DNA of 64,000 bases from an uncultured bacterium (lineage in GTDB: Bacteria; Verrucomicrobiota; Kiritimatiellia; PWTM01), in the NCBI GenBank assembly GCA_937139365.1, contig CAKZPT010000079.1, forward strand, positions 26,283-90,282, in the 5' to 3' direction. Each line of letters begins with the position of its first letter. Within the stretch, counting starts at the first letter, position 1. The notes beneath the pieces are model-generated. The model saw nothing but the letters and a program-made list of their open reading frames with translations, searched no databases and was not told where the DNA came from. The position numbers and the translations under genes were made by a program. This document shows, one piece after another, positions 53,401 through 61,459 of this stretch.

Positions 53401-53737
53401 CCCCCACCGTCGATCGCGCCGACTGACGGGAGATGAAGCCGTTCAACGCGCTTCATATCGCTGGTCGACGACCGTGGACAACCTGATGGGTGCCGGCAGC
53501 GCATCGAGCCCGCGCCGACCGAAGGGTTGGCATGGCGGGCGGCCGTCACGCTTCGGACGCCGCCGACACCACCGGTCCTTTTGGCGATCTTCATCCATCC
53601 CCTAGGCGGACGCTTCTTTCAAGGCAGGTAAAGCCTGGGAACCCCTGAGTCCAGCGGCTCTTGGCGCCGGCTCCGTCAATCTCTTCAAGGCCAGCGGCAA
53701 CGTGCGTTTTTCCCGGGGCGCGCGTTGGCCGAGGCGG
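53401..53737. other. Intergenic region between convergent genes
   Basis: No gene is recognised. It holds one strong hairpin (53433-53456, listed separately) and otherwise nothing I can interpret. Confidence 0.5.
53433..53456. terminator. Hairpin after the helical-repeat gene
   Basis: ATGAAGC (53433-53439) pairs with GCTTCAT (53450-53456); the 10-base loop CGTTCAACGC can extend the stem by CGT/ACG with one bulge. It sits 33 bases after the stop codon; no T-run. Confidence 0.4.
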
Positions 53738-54547
53738 TCACATGGTCGCTGAGGGCGGCGAATCGGACACGTCGCCGGCCTTGGCCGGACGTGCCGCCGC
53801 CGCGATGAACAAGATGCACAGCTCGTACAACAGGATTAACGGCACGCCCATCAAGAGCTGACTGAAGATGTCCGGCGGGGTCAACACGGCCGCCAGGATG
53901 AACAGTGCCACGTACACATGACGCCGGTAGGTCCGCAACAGCGCCGCGTCGATCAAACCGATGCGCCCGAGAATCACCAGCACGATCGGCATCTCGAAAA
54001 CCAGACCGAAGGCCAGCATGAACTGGAGCGCAAATGTGATGTAACTGGAGATTGTCCACTGCGCCCGCACCCCGAGCCACTGGTTGACCGCCCACATCGC
54101 GCGCAGGGCCACGGGCAGGCAGAAGCGGTAGGCCAGGAACACGCCGGCCGCGAACAGGCCGGCCGCCGCCCCGCTGCTGCGCCGGATGACCTCCTTCTCT
54201 TTTGCGGTCAGTCCCGGAAAGACGAACTGCGCAATGAAGAACAGGATGAACGGCGCGGAGAGGATGATGCCCGACCAGATCGCGATCCTCATCGCGAGCG
54301 TGAAGCCGCCGGCGACGTCCCAATTCCAGAGAAACTGCTCAACATCTTTCGGATTGGGGAAGACGAGGAAGAGGGGTTTTTTCAGCCAGCGCAGGATGGT
54401 CGGGACCAGCGGCACGGCGACCACAAACCCCGCCGCCAGCGCCGCGGTGCTTCGCAGCAGTGTGTCCCGCAGGTCTTCGAGGTGTTCGAGGAACGGCTTG
54501 CTGACGTCCTCGCTGTCGATAGAGAGCCTAAACCGGCCGATCTTCAT
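53738..54547 (-). CDS. tatC: Twin-arginine translocase subunit TatC
   Basis: 269 residues from ATG 54547 (MKIGRFRLSIDSEDVSKPFLEHLEDLRDTLL). Six membrane helices; the family motifs FLEHLEDLRDTLLRS at the cytoplasmic N-terminus and FGLVFEMPIVLVIL with the buried Glu are conserved. It recognises the RR signal peptides found on three proteins here (16521, 23981, 25014). It overlaps tatA by 20 bases. Confidence 0.95.
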   Translation of the reverse strand: MKIGRFRLSIDSEDVSKPFLEHLEDLRDTLLRSTAALAAGFVVAVPLVPTILRWLKKPLFLVFPNPKDVEQFLWNWDVAGGFTLAMRIAIWSGIILSAPFILFFIAQFVFPGLTAKEKEVIRRSSGAAAGLFAAGVFLAYRFCLPVALRAMWAVNQWLGVRAQWTISSYITFALQFMLAFGLVFEMPIVLVILGRIGLIDAALLRTYRRHVYVALFILAAVLTPPDIFSQLLMGVPLILLYELCILFIAAAARPAKAGDVSDSPPSATM

Positions 54548-54983
54548 CGCCGTCCGAAGGCTCCGTCGCCAAGTTCGGGCCGTCCGGCCCGGCAGCAGGA
54601 GCGGCCCCGGCCGGCCCGCCCGGTTCCACCGGCGCCACTTCGGAACCCGTCTCCGGCACCGGCGCGGGGGGCGGAGCAAACGGCTCCGTTTCCATGTGCG
54701 GATGCCACCCGTCGTAACCGTCCCCGTAGCCGCCATCGCCGGAAGGCGATGCCTCCGCGGACGGCGACGGCGATGAGGAGACGGCGGGCGGCTTGTTCAG
54801 CTCGCGGTCGGCGTTGAGGAACTCCTCCCGCACCTCGCGGGCGGCCCGCTGCAACTCGGCCATGGACCGGCCGAGGCTGCGGGCGATCCCCGGCAACTTC
54901 TTGGCCCCGAAGAGCATCAGGAAGATGACAAAAATGACCAGCAGCTCCCCCCCGCCGATCCCGCTGATGAACGCAAGTTCCAT
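54528..54983 (-). CDS. tatA: Twin-arginine translocase subunit TatA/TatE family
   Basis: 151 residues. The N-terminal helix GGGELLVIFVIFLMLFGAKKLPGIARSLGRSM has the FG hinge before the amphipathic helix. About 85 residues of Pro/Ser/Gly/acidic tail follow (from about 65), longer than usual for TatA and closer to TatB size. No second TatA/B homologue lies beside it, so it may serve both roles, as in minimal Tat systems. Stands 78 bases after pal. Confidence 0.92.
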   Translation of the reverse strand: MELAFISGIGGGELLVIFVIFLMLFGAKKLPGIARSLGRSMAELQRAAREVREEFLNADRELNKPPAVSSSPSPSAEASPSGDGGYGDGYDGWHPHMETEPFAPPPAPVPETGSEVAPVEPGGPAGAAPAAGPDGPNLATEPSDGDEDRPV

Positions 54984-55030
54984 GAGCCCGTCGCCACCCG
55001 CCAGACTGCGCCGCGCGCGAGGTCAGCCGG

Positions 55031-55070
55031 ACCGCGCCGGTCTACTCGACATCGCGCCGGTCTACTCGAC
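55031..55070. repeat. Tandem 20-bp duplication at the end of pal
   Basis: Two adjacent 20-base units differ only at the second base (ACCGCGCC... / ATCGCGCC...); 18 bases are identical (55033-55050 and 55053-55070, GCCGGTCTACTCGAC core). The right copy carries the pal stop codon. It looks like a recent slippage duplication. Confidence 0.8.
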
Positions 55071-55586
55071 GATGACGAATTCGCCCCGCCGATTCAGGCG
55101 CCACGCCTCCTCGTTGTGGCCCATCGCCGCCGGCTGCTCCTCGCCGAAGCTCTTGGTCTGAATCCGATCGGCCGGCACGCCGAGACCGACCAGATAGGCT
55201 CGGATCGCAAGCGCCCGCCGCTCCCCAAGCGCCAGATTGTATTCGTTGCTGCCTCGTTCGTCACAATGGCCCTCGATCACGAGGCGACGGGCGGGATTGG
55301 CCCGCATGGAGTCGGCCACCGCCTCGATTTTCGACCGCTCGGCGTCCGCGATCGCCGCGCTGTCGTACGCGAAATACACCGGCTGAAACCGGCCCCTCAG
55401 CTCCGTGCCCGCGAAAGGCTCGGCGCCGGCCATGCCCAGTTCGCCCACCCCGACGCCCGTGGGCGCCACCCCCAATGGATTCAACGACGAATCCGTCCCG
55501 CCCGTCTTCGGCTTCGACCTGCAACCGCCAGTCACCGCCAACGCCGCGGCCAACATTCCGACCCACAGAGCCTTCGTTCCGCGCAT
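55062..55586 (-). CDS. pal: Peptidoglycan-associated lipoprotein Pal
   Basis: 174 residues from ATG 55586. Lipobox ALAVTGGC (Cys about 22) makes it an outer-membrane lipoprotein. The C-terminal OmpA-like domain binds diaminopimelate: YFAYDSAAI, VIEGHCDERGSNEYNLALGERRA and RRGEFVIVE are classical. Part of the Tol-Pal envelope constriction system; 35 bases after tolB. tolQ, tolR and tolA are not in the window. Confidence 0.94.
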   Translation of the reverse strand: MRGTKALWVGMLAAALAVTGGCRSKPKTGGTDSSLNPLGVAPTGVGVGELGMAGAEPFAGTELRGRFQPVYFAYDSAAIADAERSKIEAVADSMRANPARRLVIEGHCDERGSNEYNLALGERRALAIRAYLVGLGVPADRIQTKSFGEEQPAAMGHNEEAWRLNRRGEFVIVE

Positions 55587-55621
55587 GACGTTCGTCCCTT
55601 TCTTGTGCCGGCTGACTCCGG

Positions 55622-56821
55622 TCACTTCGTCCAGTCCGGCGAAAACCAGTCGCCCGAACCGGATAACAATGGTATGCGTTCGCCGCTCACGGTGTCAATC
55701 AGCCAGATCGCCGACCGGTGCCCCTCCACCCGGGCGCACGCGACGTGCCGCCCATTGCGCGCCCAGCTCGGGTCCTCATAGCTGGCGTCGTCAAACCCGA
55801 TCAGGGTCGAGGCAAGGCTGGAAGGGTCCAGCACGGCTAGCCGAAAACGGGATCCGCCGCCGGTCGCAAACACGATCCTCCCGTCGGGGCCCCAGTCCGG
55901 CGCGACGTTCTCCACACCGCGGCTGGTCACCCGCCGCCCGGGGCCGCCGGCGCGGGATACGATGTACAACTGCGGCTTCCCCGACTCGTCGGAAACGTAG
56001 CAGATCTGCGAGCCATCCGGAGACCACGTCGGACTCGACTCGGCGGCCGTCGGCGTACGGGTCACGCGTGCAAACCCGCCGCCGGGTGGCGACTGCACGT
56101 ACAGTTCAGGGTTCCCATCGCGCGAAAGGATCAATGCCACTGCGCGCCCGTCCGGCGAAAGCGCCGGACCGGCGTTCAGACCGGGAAAGCCGGCCAGCAT
56201 GTGGCGCTCGCCCGTCGTCACGCGAATGCGCCACGCGGCCGGATATCCACGAAGGTAGGAGGTGTACGTGATGAACTCGTTGTCGGCTCCACCCCACCGC
56301 GGGTACAGGCTGATGGAGCGGTCCTGGGTCAGTTGCACCAGGTTTTGACCGTCGCTGTCGCAGATGTAAAGTTCCTTGCGACCGGTGCGGTTGCCCACCA
56401 CGACCAACCTCGATGACGCGAAGCCCTCGCGGCCGGTCACCGCCTTCACGATGTCGTCGGCCGCCCGGTGAGCAAGCGCACGCACCTGAGGAGCCGCCCC
56501 CGAATAACTCCGGCCCAGCAGCACGGCCCCCCGTCCCGCGTCCGTGAGCGTCAGCCGCGCGGTGACCTGCCCGCCCGCCTCGGCCACGTCGCCCGAGACA
56601 CGAAACTCGGCTCCGCCCCCCGCCACGCGAAACCACCCCGACCGGTCGAGGTCCGAGCGAAGCACCTGCATAAACACGGTCGGAGGTCCCCCGCCCACCG
56701 CTAGCCCAGCGAGGTCGATCGTGGCTTTCTCGGCCAGCCCCTTCCGCACCACCACAACGTCCTGCGCGGTGACGGAAAGCGCCGCCCAGATCGTGGCCGC
56801 CCATGATCCGATCCGAATCAT
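55622..56821 (-). CDS. tolB: Tol-Pal system protein TolB
   Basis: 399 residues from ATG 56821 (MIRIGSWAATIWAALSVTA, signal peptide). N-terminal alpha/beta domain to about 140, then a six-bladed propeller of TolB-type repeats: NEFITYTSYLRGYPAAWRI, GPALSPDGRAVALILSRDGNPELYV, SSPTWSPDGSQICYVSDESGKPQLY and others. Binds Pal, encoded directly downstream. Longer frames up to 57406 only read through the divergent Nudix gene. Confidence 0.95.
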   Translation of the reverse strand: MIRIGSWAATIWAALSVTAQDVVVVRKGLAEKATIDLAGLAVGGGPPTVFMQVLRSDLDRSGWFRVAGGGAEFRVSGDVAEAGGQVTARLTLTDAGRGAVLLGRSYSGAAPQVRALAHRAADDIVKAVTGREGFASSRLVVVGNRTGRKELYICDSDGQNLVQLTQDRSISLYPRWGGADNEFITYTSYLRGYPAAWRIRVTTGERHMLAGFPGLNAGPALSPDGRAVALILSRDGNPELYVQSPPGGGFARVTRTPTAAESSPTWSPDGSQICYVSDESGKPQLYIVSRAGGPGRRVTSRGVENVAPDWGPDGRIVFATGGGSRFRLAVLDPSSLASTLIGFDDASYEDPSWARNGRHVACARVEGHRSAIWLIDTVSGERIPLLSGSGDWFSPDWTK

Positions 56822-56850
56822 CCACCGCTCTCCGGATGCCGCCGTCTTGT

Positions 56851-56879
56851 TTGGTTTGCCGGCCGCGAGCCGATATACT
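56851..56879 (+). promoter_or_regulatory. Promoter of the Nudix gene pair
   Basis: TTGGTT (56851-56856), 17-base spacer, TATACT (56874-56879; five of six), with a leader of about 38 bases to ATG 56924. It is divergent from tolB. Confidence 0.45.
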
Positions 56880-56923
56880 GCTGAAACTGGTTGCCCCGTG
56901 GCGGCAGGCTGCGTGCATATCGC

Positions 56924-57487
56924 ATGAGCGGCTGGAAAACAAGCTCGATCCAAACGGTCGCCGACTTTGGGCGATTTCTCCGCGTTGAGTCCCGTAGCGT
57001 CGTTGCCCCCAACGGACGCGAGATCGCCGACTGGGCCTGGGTCGAAACCCCCGACTACGTCAACGTGTTGGCCGTCACTGGAGGTGGGGAGGCCGTGGTG
57101 CTGGACGTCGAAAAATACGCCATCGGGGAGCCCTCGCTGGCCTTGCCCGGTGGGTTCATCGAGCCGGGCGAACGTCCGGCCGACGCCGCCCAGCGGGAAC
57201 TGCGCGAGGAAACCGGATACGAAGCCGCCCGGTGGCACGATCTGGGTATCTACCGCGTGGACGCCAACCGCGGCGCCGGAAGGGCGTGGTTCTATCTTGC
57301 CCTTATGGCGACGCGGTCCGCTCACCGTGTGGACGACGACATCGAGGCCCCATCGGTCCGTCTGCTCCCCTTGACCGACCTGCGCGAGGCGATGCTCGGC
57401 GGACACCTACGCGCACTGCCCTGGGCTGCATGCGCGGCGATCGGACTCGCCCGGCTGGACCGACTCATGGGAGGATCCGCGTCATGA
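56924..57487 (+). CDS. Nudix hydrolase, ADP-sugar pyrophosphatase-like
   Basis: 187 residues. The Nudix box is complete at about 76-100 (GGFIEPGERPADAAQRELREETGYE). The early WAWVETPDYVNVLAVT and the PGG-FIEPGE start resemble ADP-ribose pyrophosphatase subfamily members such as NudF. It cleaves nucleotide diphosphate derivatives with Mg2+. Translationally coupled (ATGA) to the small Cys-rich gene. Confidence 0.9.
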   Translation: MSGWKTSSIQTVADFGRFLRVESRSVVAPNGREIADWAWVETPDYVNVLAVTGGGEAVVLDVEKYAIGEPSLALPGGFIEPGERPADAAQRELREETGYEAARWHDLGIYRVDANRGAGRAWFYLALMATRSAHRVDDDIEAPSVRLLPLTDLREAMLGGHLRALPWAACAAIGLARLDRLMGGSAS

Positions 57488-57858
57488 GCCCCACCTCCGC
57501 GTTTCACCGGTGCACCTGCGGAACCAAATGGGCCAATCGAAACGATTTCCTCTCAGACCCCGACATCCGGCTCGTCGGTTATCAGCCAGATTTCGAGGTG
57601 TTGAAGCTGGGCCTCCTCCTTTTTAACCATGAGATCTGCCGGACTACCATCGGCTGCCGAGTCGAGGCCTTCGCCGACCTCCAGGAAGGACCGACGTTTT
57701 CTGTGCGGCTGACGGGTACCCCGGAATGCCCGGGCTTTTGTTTGCATCCGGACGAACTTCGGCCGTGCGACGCGCCGTGCGAGTGCGCATGGGTCCGCCG
57801 GCTGCTGCCAGTCGTGGAGGCCTATCCCAAAGCCGGATCGGCGGCGGGAGGCGGCTGA
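57484..57858 (+). CDS. Small cysteine-rich protein of unknown function
   Basis: 124 residues, start ATG 57484 overlapping the Nudix stop as ATGA. Cysteines are grouped: CTCGTKW near residue 9, C around 52 and 58, CPGFC, and CDAPCECAW near 98-106. They suggest one or two zinc or Fe-S sites. The hydrophobic middle (VLKLGLLLFNH) is too short for a membrane span. No family recognised; the pairing hints at nucleotide-linked chemistry. The end overlaps the convergent YyaL-type gene by 37 bases. Confidence 0.7.
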   Translation: MSPTSAFHRCTCGTKWANRNDFLSDPDIRLVGYQPDFEVLKLGLLLFNHEICRTTIGCRVEAFADLQEGPTFSVRLTGTPECPGFCLHPDELRPCDAPCECAWVRRLLPVVEAYPKAGSAAGGG

Positions 57859-59942
57859 ATCTCGACCATGAACGCGGTCCGGCCAAGGCAGCCGACCGGG
57901 CCGCAGAATTCACCCTCCACACGTACCCAAACCGGTGGCGCGGGGCGCCGGCCAATCGGCCGGAACTCGATCACGACGCCGTGGTCCGAGGGCTTCGCGT
58001 CAAACGACCCGATGGCCGAGGACGAGCGGCACTCCACCGCCGGCGCCGCACACGACCACCCTTCGATCCATCCGCACTCGGCACGAGCCATGGGGCCGCA
58101 TGGCGCCGCCCGAAGCGTGCGGGGCATGGGCCGGTCAGGCTCTGGGGGAAACGCCAGCACCCTCGCCCACTCCATCATCGGGCGCACGCCGGCCGTCAGG
58201 CGCGAGGCGGCGCTCGCGGCGGCCTCCTCCGCCATCACGCGGTAGATTTCGGCGGACGTCGCCGCATGAAGTCGCCGAAGGGCGCGACAGGCGACCGCCG
58301 CCGCATTCGGCAACGCCGTGTCGTACGGTTCCTTGCCACGGCAATCCGGTTCACCCGGAGGGGGCGCCAGTGCGTCCCAGAAGCCCCCGCGCACCTCGTC
58401 CCGGTACTCCGACATGATCGCGCCCACCACCTCTCCAGCCAGTTCAACCCACCTGCGGTCGCCGTCGGCCTCGGCCAGATCCAGAAGGCCGTCGGCGAAA
58501 TACGCAAGATCATCCAGACGCGCCGGCCCGCCGGCACGCGGGCCGACCCGCGCCCGAAGCCAGCGTTGCGATCCGTCGCGGAACCGGGCGGCCAGCGATA
58601 ACGCTGTCCGCGACGCGGCTTCCACCCACGCGGAGCGCCGGAACGCCATTCCCGCATGGGCCAGTGCGCTGACCGCCAGCCCGTTCCATGACAACAGGAC
58701 AGTCTCGTCGCGAAACGGGCCAATCCGCCGGGACCGGGCCTCGCGCAGCCGCTCGAACAGCCGCGCGAGGCGCCGACCGTCGACGGGGCGTCCATCTCCG
58801 GCGCATAAGGCCAACAGGTTCCAGCCCGTCGGCCGGCCGGTCGCCTCAGACCACGTGTTGCCCTCCGGCCGGGCACCCAATGCATCCCGGGCGAGGGCCA
58901 GGTCCTCCGCGTCGAGCGACTCAACCAGCTCGTCCCACGTCCACTGATAAAACCGCCCCTCGCCGCCCGCGTCGTCGGCATCCAAGGCGGCAAAAAAAGT
59001 CCCCTCCGCGGATCGCATCTCCCCCAGCATCCACCGCACGATCCCTTCGGCCGCGATGGCGTACTCAGGCCGCGCCGTGATACGCCACCCGTCGGCCAGT
59101 ATCGCCAGCAGGCGCGCGTTTTCGCCGAGCAGTTTCTCGAAATGCGGCAGGAACCATTCCTCATCGGTCGCGTAGCGGTGAAATCCTCCCCCGACCCGGT
59201 CATGAACCCCCCCGCGCACGATCGCCGTCAAGGTTAGGTCCGCCATGGCGCGCGACGGCTCGTGTCCGTCCCGCATCCAATCCTCGATCAGCCAAGAGAG
59301 CTCTCCCATTGGGGGAAACTTCGGAGCACCGCCAAATCCGCCGTGCTCCGGGTCGAAGTCCGCGGCCAACTGCCGCCGTGTCCGGGCGCGCACCTCCTCC
59401 TCGGCAGGGACACCGCGCGCGTCGGATGAGGGCGGCTCCGCGATCGCTTGCCAGACGGTCCGGCCGGTGACCTCCACCTCGGTTCGCCGTAGGCGCCAGA
59501 TCTCCGCCAGCCTCGTCAGGACGGTACGCAGACCGGGCCGTCCCGGCCGGTCGGCAGCCGGCAGGTAGGTTGCCGCAAACCAGGGGTGGCCATCCGGCGT
59601 CAGCCACACCGAATTCGGCCATCCGCCGTGCCCGGTCATCCACACCGTGGCGCGCATATAGCGGGCGTCCACCTCGGGATGCTCCTCGCGGTCCACCTTG
59701 ATGCAAACGAAGTGCCGGTTCAGCAACTCCGCCACGGTGGTGTCCTCGAACGACTCGCGGGACATCACGTGGCACCAGTGACAGGACGAATAGCCGATGG
59801 AGAGGAAGATTGGCCGCTCCAGCCGCCGAGCGATCTCGAACGCCGACGGCCCCCAGGGCTGCCAAGCGACGAGCTGCGCCGCGTGCGAGCGCAGGTAGGG
59901 GCTGGCGCATTCCGAGAGCCGGTTCACAAGGGGCTCGCTCAC
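57822..59942 (-). CDS. YyaL/DUF255 thioredoxin-domain protein
   Basis: 706 residues. N-terminal thioredoxin-like domain with redox motif SSCHWCHVMSRESF (C-x-x-C) and FVCIKVDREEHPEVD, then an (alpha/alpha)6 six-hairpin barrel like glycosidases or N-acylglucosamine epimerases. Family length and order are normal. The C-terminal 100 residues are less conserved and end in a Cys-bearing GEFCGPVGCLG. Function of the family is unsettled (spermatogenesis-associated protein 20 in animals). Confidence 0.9.
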   Translation of the reverse strand: MSEPLVNRLSECASPYLRSHAAQLVAWQPWGPSAFEIARRLERPIFLSIGYSSCHWCHVMSRESFEDTTVAELLNRHFVCIKVDREEHPEVDARYMRATVWMTGHGGWPNSVWLTPDGHPWFAATYLPAADRPGRPGLRTVLTRLAEIWRLRRTEVEVTGRTVWQAIAEPPSSDARGVPAEEEVRARTRRQLAADFDPEHGGFGGAPKFPPMGELSWLIEDWMRDGHEPSRAMADLTLTAIVRGGVHDRVGGGFHRYATDEEWFLPHFEKLLGENARLLAILADGWRITARPEYAIAAEGIVRWMLGEMRSAEGTFFAALDADDAGGEGRFYQWTWDELVESLDAEDLALARDALGARPEGNTWSEATGRPTGWNLLALCAGDGRPVDGRRLARLFERLREARSRRIGPFRDETVLLSWNGLAVSALAHAGMAFRRSAWVEAASRTALSLAARFRDGSQRWLRARVGPRAGGPARLDDLAYFADGLLDLAEADGDRRWVELAGEVVGAIMSEYRDEVRGGFWDALAPPPGEPDCRGKEPYDTALPNAAAVACRALRRLHAATSAEIYRVMAEEAAASAASRLTAGVRPMMEWARVLAFPPEPDRPMPRTLRAAPCGPMARAECGWIEGWSCAAPAVECRSSSAIGSFDAKPSDHGVVIEFRPIGRRPAPPVWVRVEGEFCGPVGCLGRTAFMVEIQPPPAADPALG

Positions 59943-60002
59943 GGTCCAATGTACGTGCTGCCGCGGCGCGCGCCAGCGGGCATCCGAAGCCGGACGGGCG
60001 GC

Positions 60003-61376
60003 CTACTCGAAGTGAAGGCGCGGCGGGCTGCCAATCGGAACGACGTTGAAGCCTAAGGAAAACATGCGCTCGGCGTCGAGCAGGTTGCGGCCGTCGAACA
60101 GAAACGCGGGGCGTTCCATGGTCGCGAGGATGCGTCCGTAGTCGAGCTCGGCGAACTGACGCCAACCGGTCACGACCACGATCGCGTGGGCGCCCCGGGC
60201 GGCCTCGCACGGGTCATCCGTGAACTCGATGCGGTCGGCCAGGTCGGCCAGCTCGCGACGGGCGTTCTCGAGCGCCTGCGGATCCGTGATCACCAGACGC
60301 GCGCGTTCCTCCACCAGCGCGCGAGCGATCCGGATCGCTGGGCTGTCGCGCGTGTCACCAGTGTCGGCCTTGAACGCAAAGCCAAACAGGGCGATGCGTT
60401 TCCCGACCAGCGTGTTGAACATCTGCGAGACGATGCCCGCGGCAAACCGGGCCTGGTGGTGGTCGTTGAAGCGGACCACGGAGTGCCAATAATCAGCCGC
60501 CTCGGTCAGACCAGAATGCCGGCAGAGGTAGACCAGGTTCAGCACGTCTTTCCGAAAGCACGACCCGCCAAACCCGACGCCCGCCTCGAGGAAGCGCGGT
60601 CCGATGCGGCGGTCCATGCCCACCGCGCGCGCCACCTCACCGATCCGCGCACCGGAGATCTCGCACAGCTCGGCGATCGCGTTGATCGAGCTGACCCGCT
60701 GGGCGAGAAACGCGTTGGCCGCCAGCTTCGACAGCTCGCTCGACCAGACGTTCATCGTCAGGATCCGCTCGCGCGGCACCCATCGCGCGTAGATGTCAAC
60801 CAGCTCGGCCGCCGCCGCCTGCCCGGCCGGCGTCTCAGCGCTGCCGATCAACACCCGGTCCGGTTCCTCGAGGTCGCGGATCGCGGTTCCTTCGGCCAGA
60901 AACTCGGGGTTGGAAAGAACCTCGAAGCGGCGCGTGCCTTCCTCGTTCAGAATCTGGTCCATCGCCTCGGCGGTGCGCACGGGCACGGTGCTCTTCTCCA
61001 CGACGATTCGCGGGCCCGGCGCGTGGGCGCGGATCGTTCGCGCCGTGGCCTCCCAATGCTGAAGATCGGCCGCCATCCCCATCCCCTGCCCGAACACCTT
61101 GGTCGGCGTGTTGACGCTGACGAAAATCATCTCCGCGCGGCGGATCGCCGCGGGCAGGTCTGAAGTGAACGAGAGGTTCCGGCCCAGCCCCCGGCGCAGG
61201 ACCTCGTCGAGCCCCGGCTCGTAGATCGGAGGTCGTCCCGACTGCCAGGCACGGACGCGCTCCTCGTCGATGTCCGCCACCTCGATCCGCAGGTCGGGGC
61301 AGCGCGCCGCCATGACGGCCATCGTCGGACCGCCGACGTACCCCGCACCAATGCCCAGAATGTTTCGAACGGCCAT
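60003..61376 (-). CDS. UDP-glucose 6-dehydrogenase, animal-type
   Basis: 457 residues from ATG 61376. NAD site GIGAGYVGGPT, catalytic C273 in GVGFGGSCFRKDVLNLVYLC, K217 and N221 in WSSELSKLAANAFLAQRVSSINAIAELCE. These blocks are nearly those of animal and plant UGDH and differ from the shorter E. coli Ugd. It makes UDP-glucuronate for capsule or LPS sugars. Two short linkers separate it from YyaL (60 bases) and the upstream propeller gene. Confidence 0.93.
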   Translation of the reverse strand: MAVRNILGIGAGYVGGPTMAVMAARCPDLRIEVADIDEERVRAWQSGRPPIYEPGLDEVLRRGLGRNLSFTSDLPAAIRRAEMIFVSVNTPTKVFGQGMGMAADLQHWEATARTIRAHAPGPRIVVEKSTVPVRTAEAMDQILNEEGTRRFEVLSNPEFLAEGTAIRDLEEPDRVLIGSAETPAGQAAAAELVDIYARWVPRERILTMNVWSSELSKLAANAFLAQRVSSINAIAELCEISGARIGEVARAVGMDRRIGPRFLEAGVGFGGSCFRKDVLNLVYLCRHSGLTEAADYWHSVVRFNDHHQARFAAGIVSQMFNTLVGKRIALFGFAFKADTGDTRDSPAIRIARALVEERARLVITDPQALENARRELADLADRIEFTDDPCEAARGAHAIVVVTGWRQFAELDYGRILATMERPAFLFDGRNLLDAERMFSLGFNVVPIGSPPRLHFE

Positions 61377-61459
61377 CGTCGTGCTCCGAACTGCTTGAAG
61401 ATTAAAGATCACACCCCCCAGCCGACAAGGTGGACTGCGCTGAGCCAGCAAGGTCCCAC

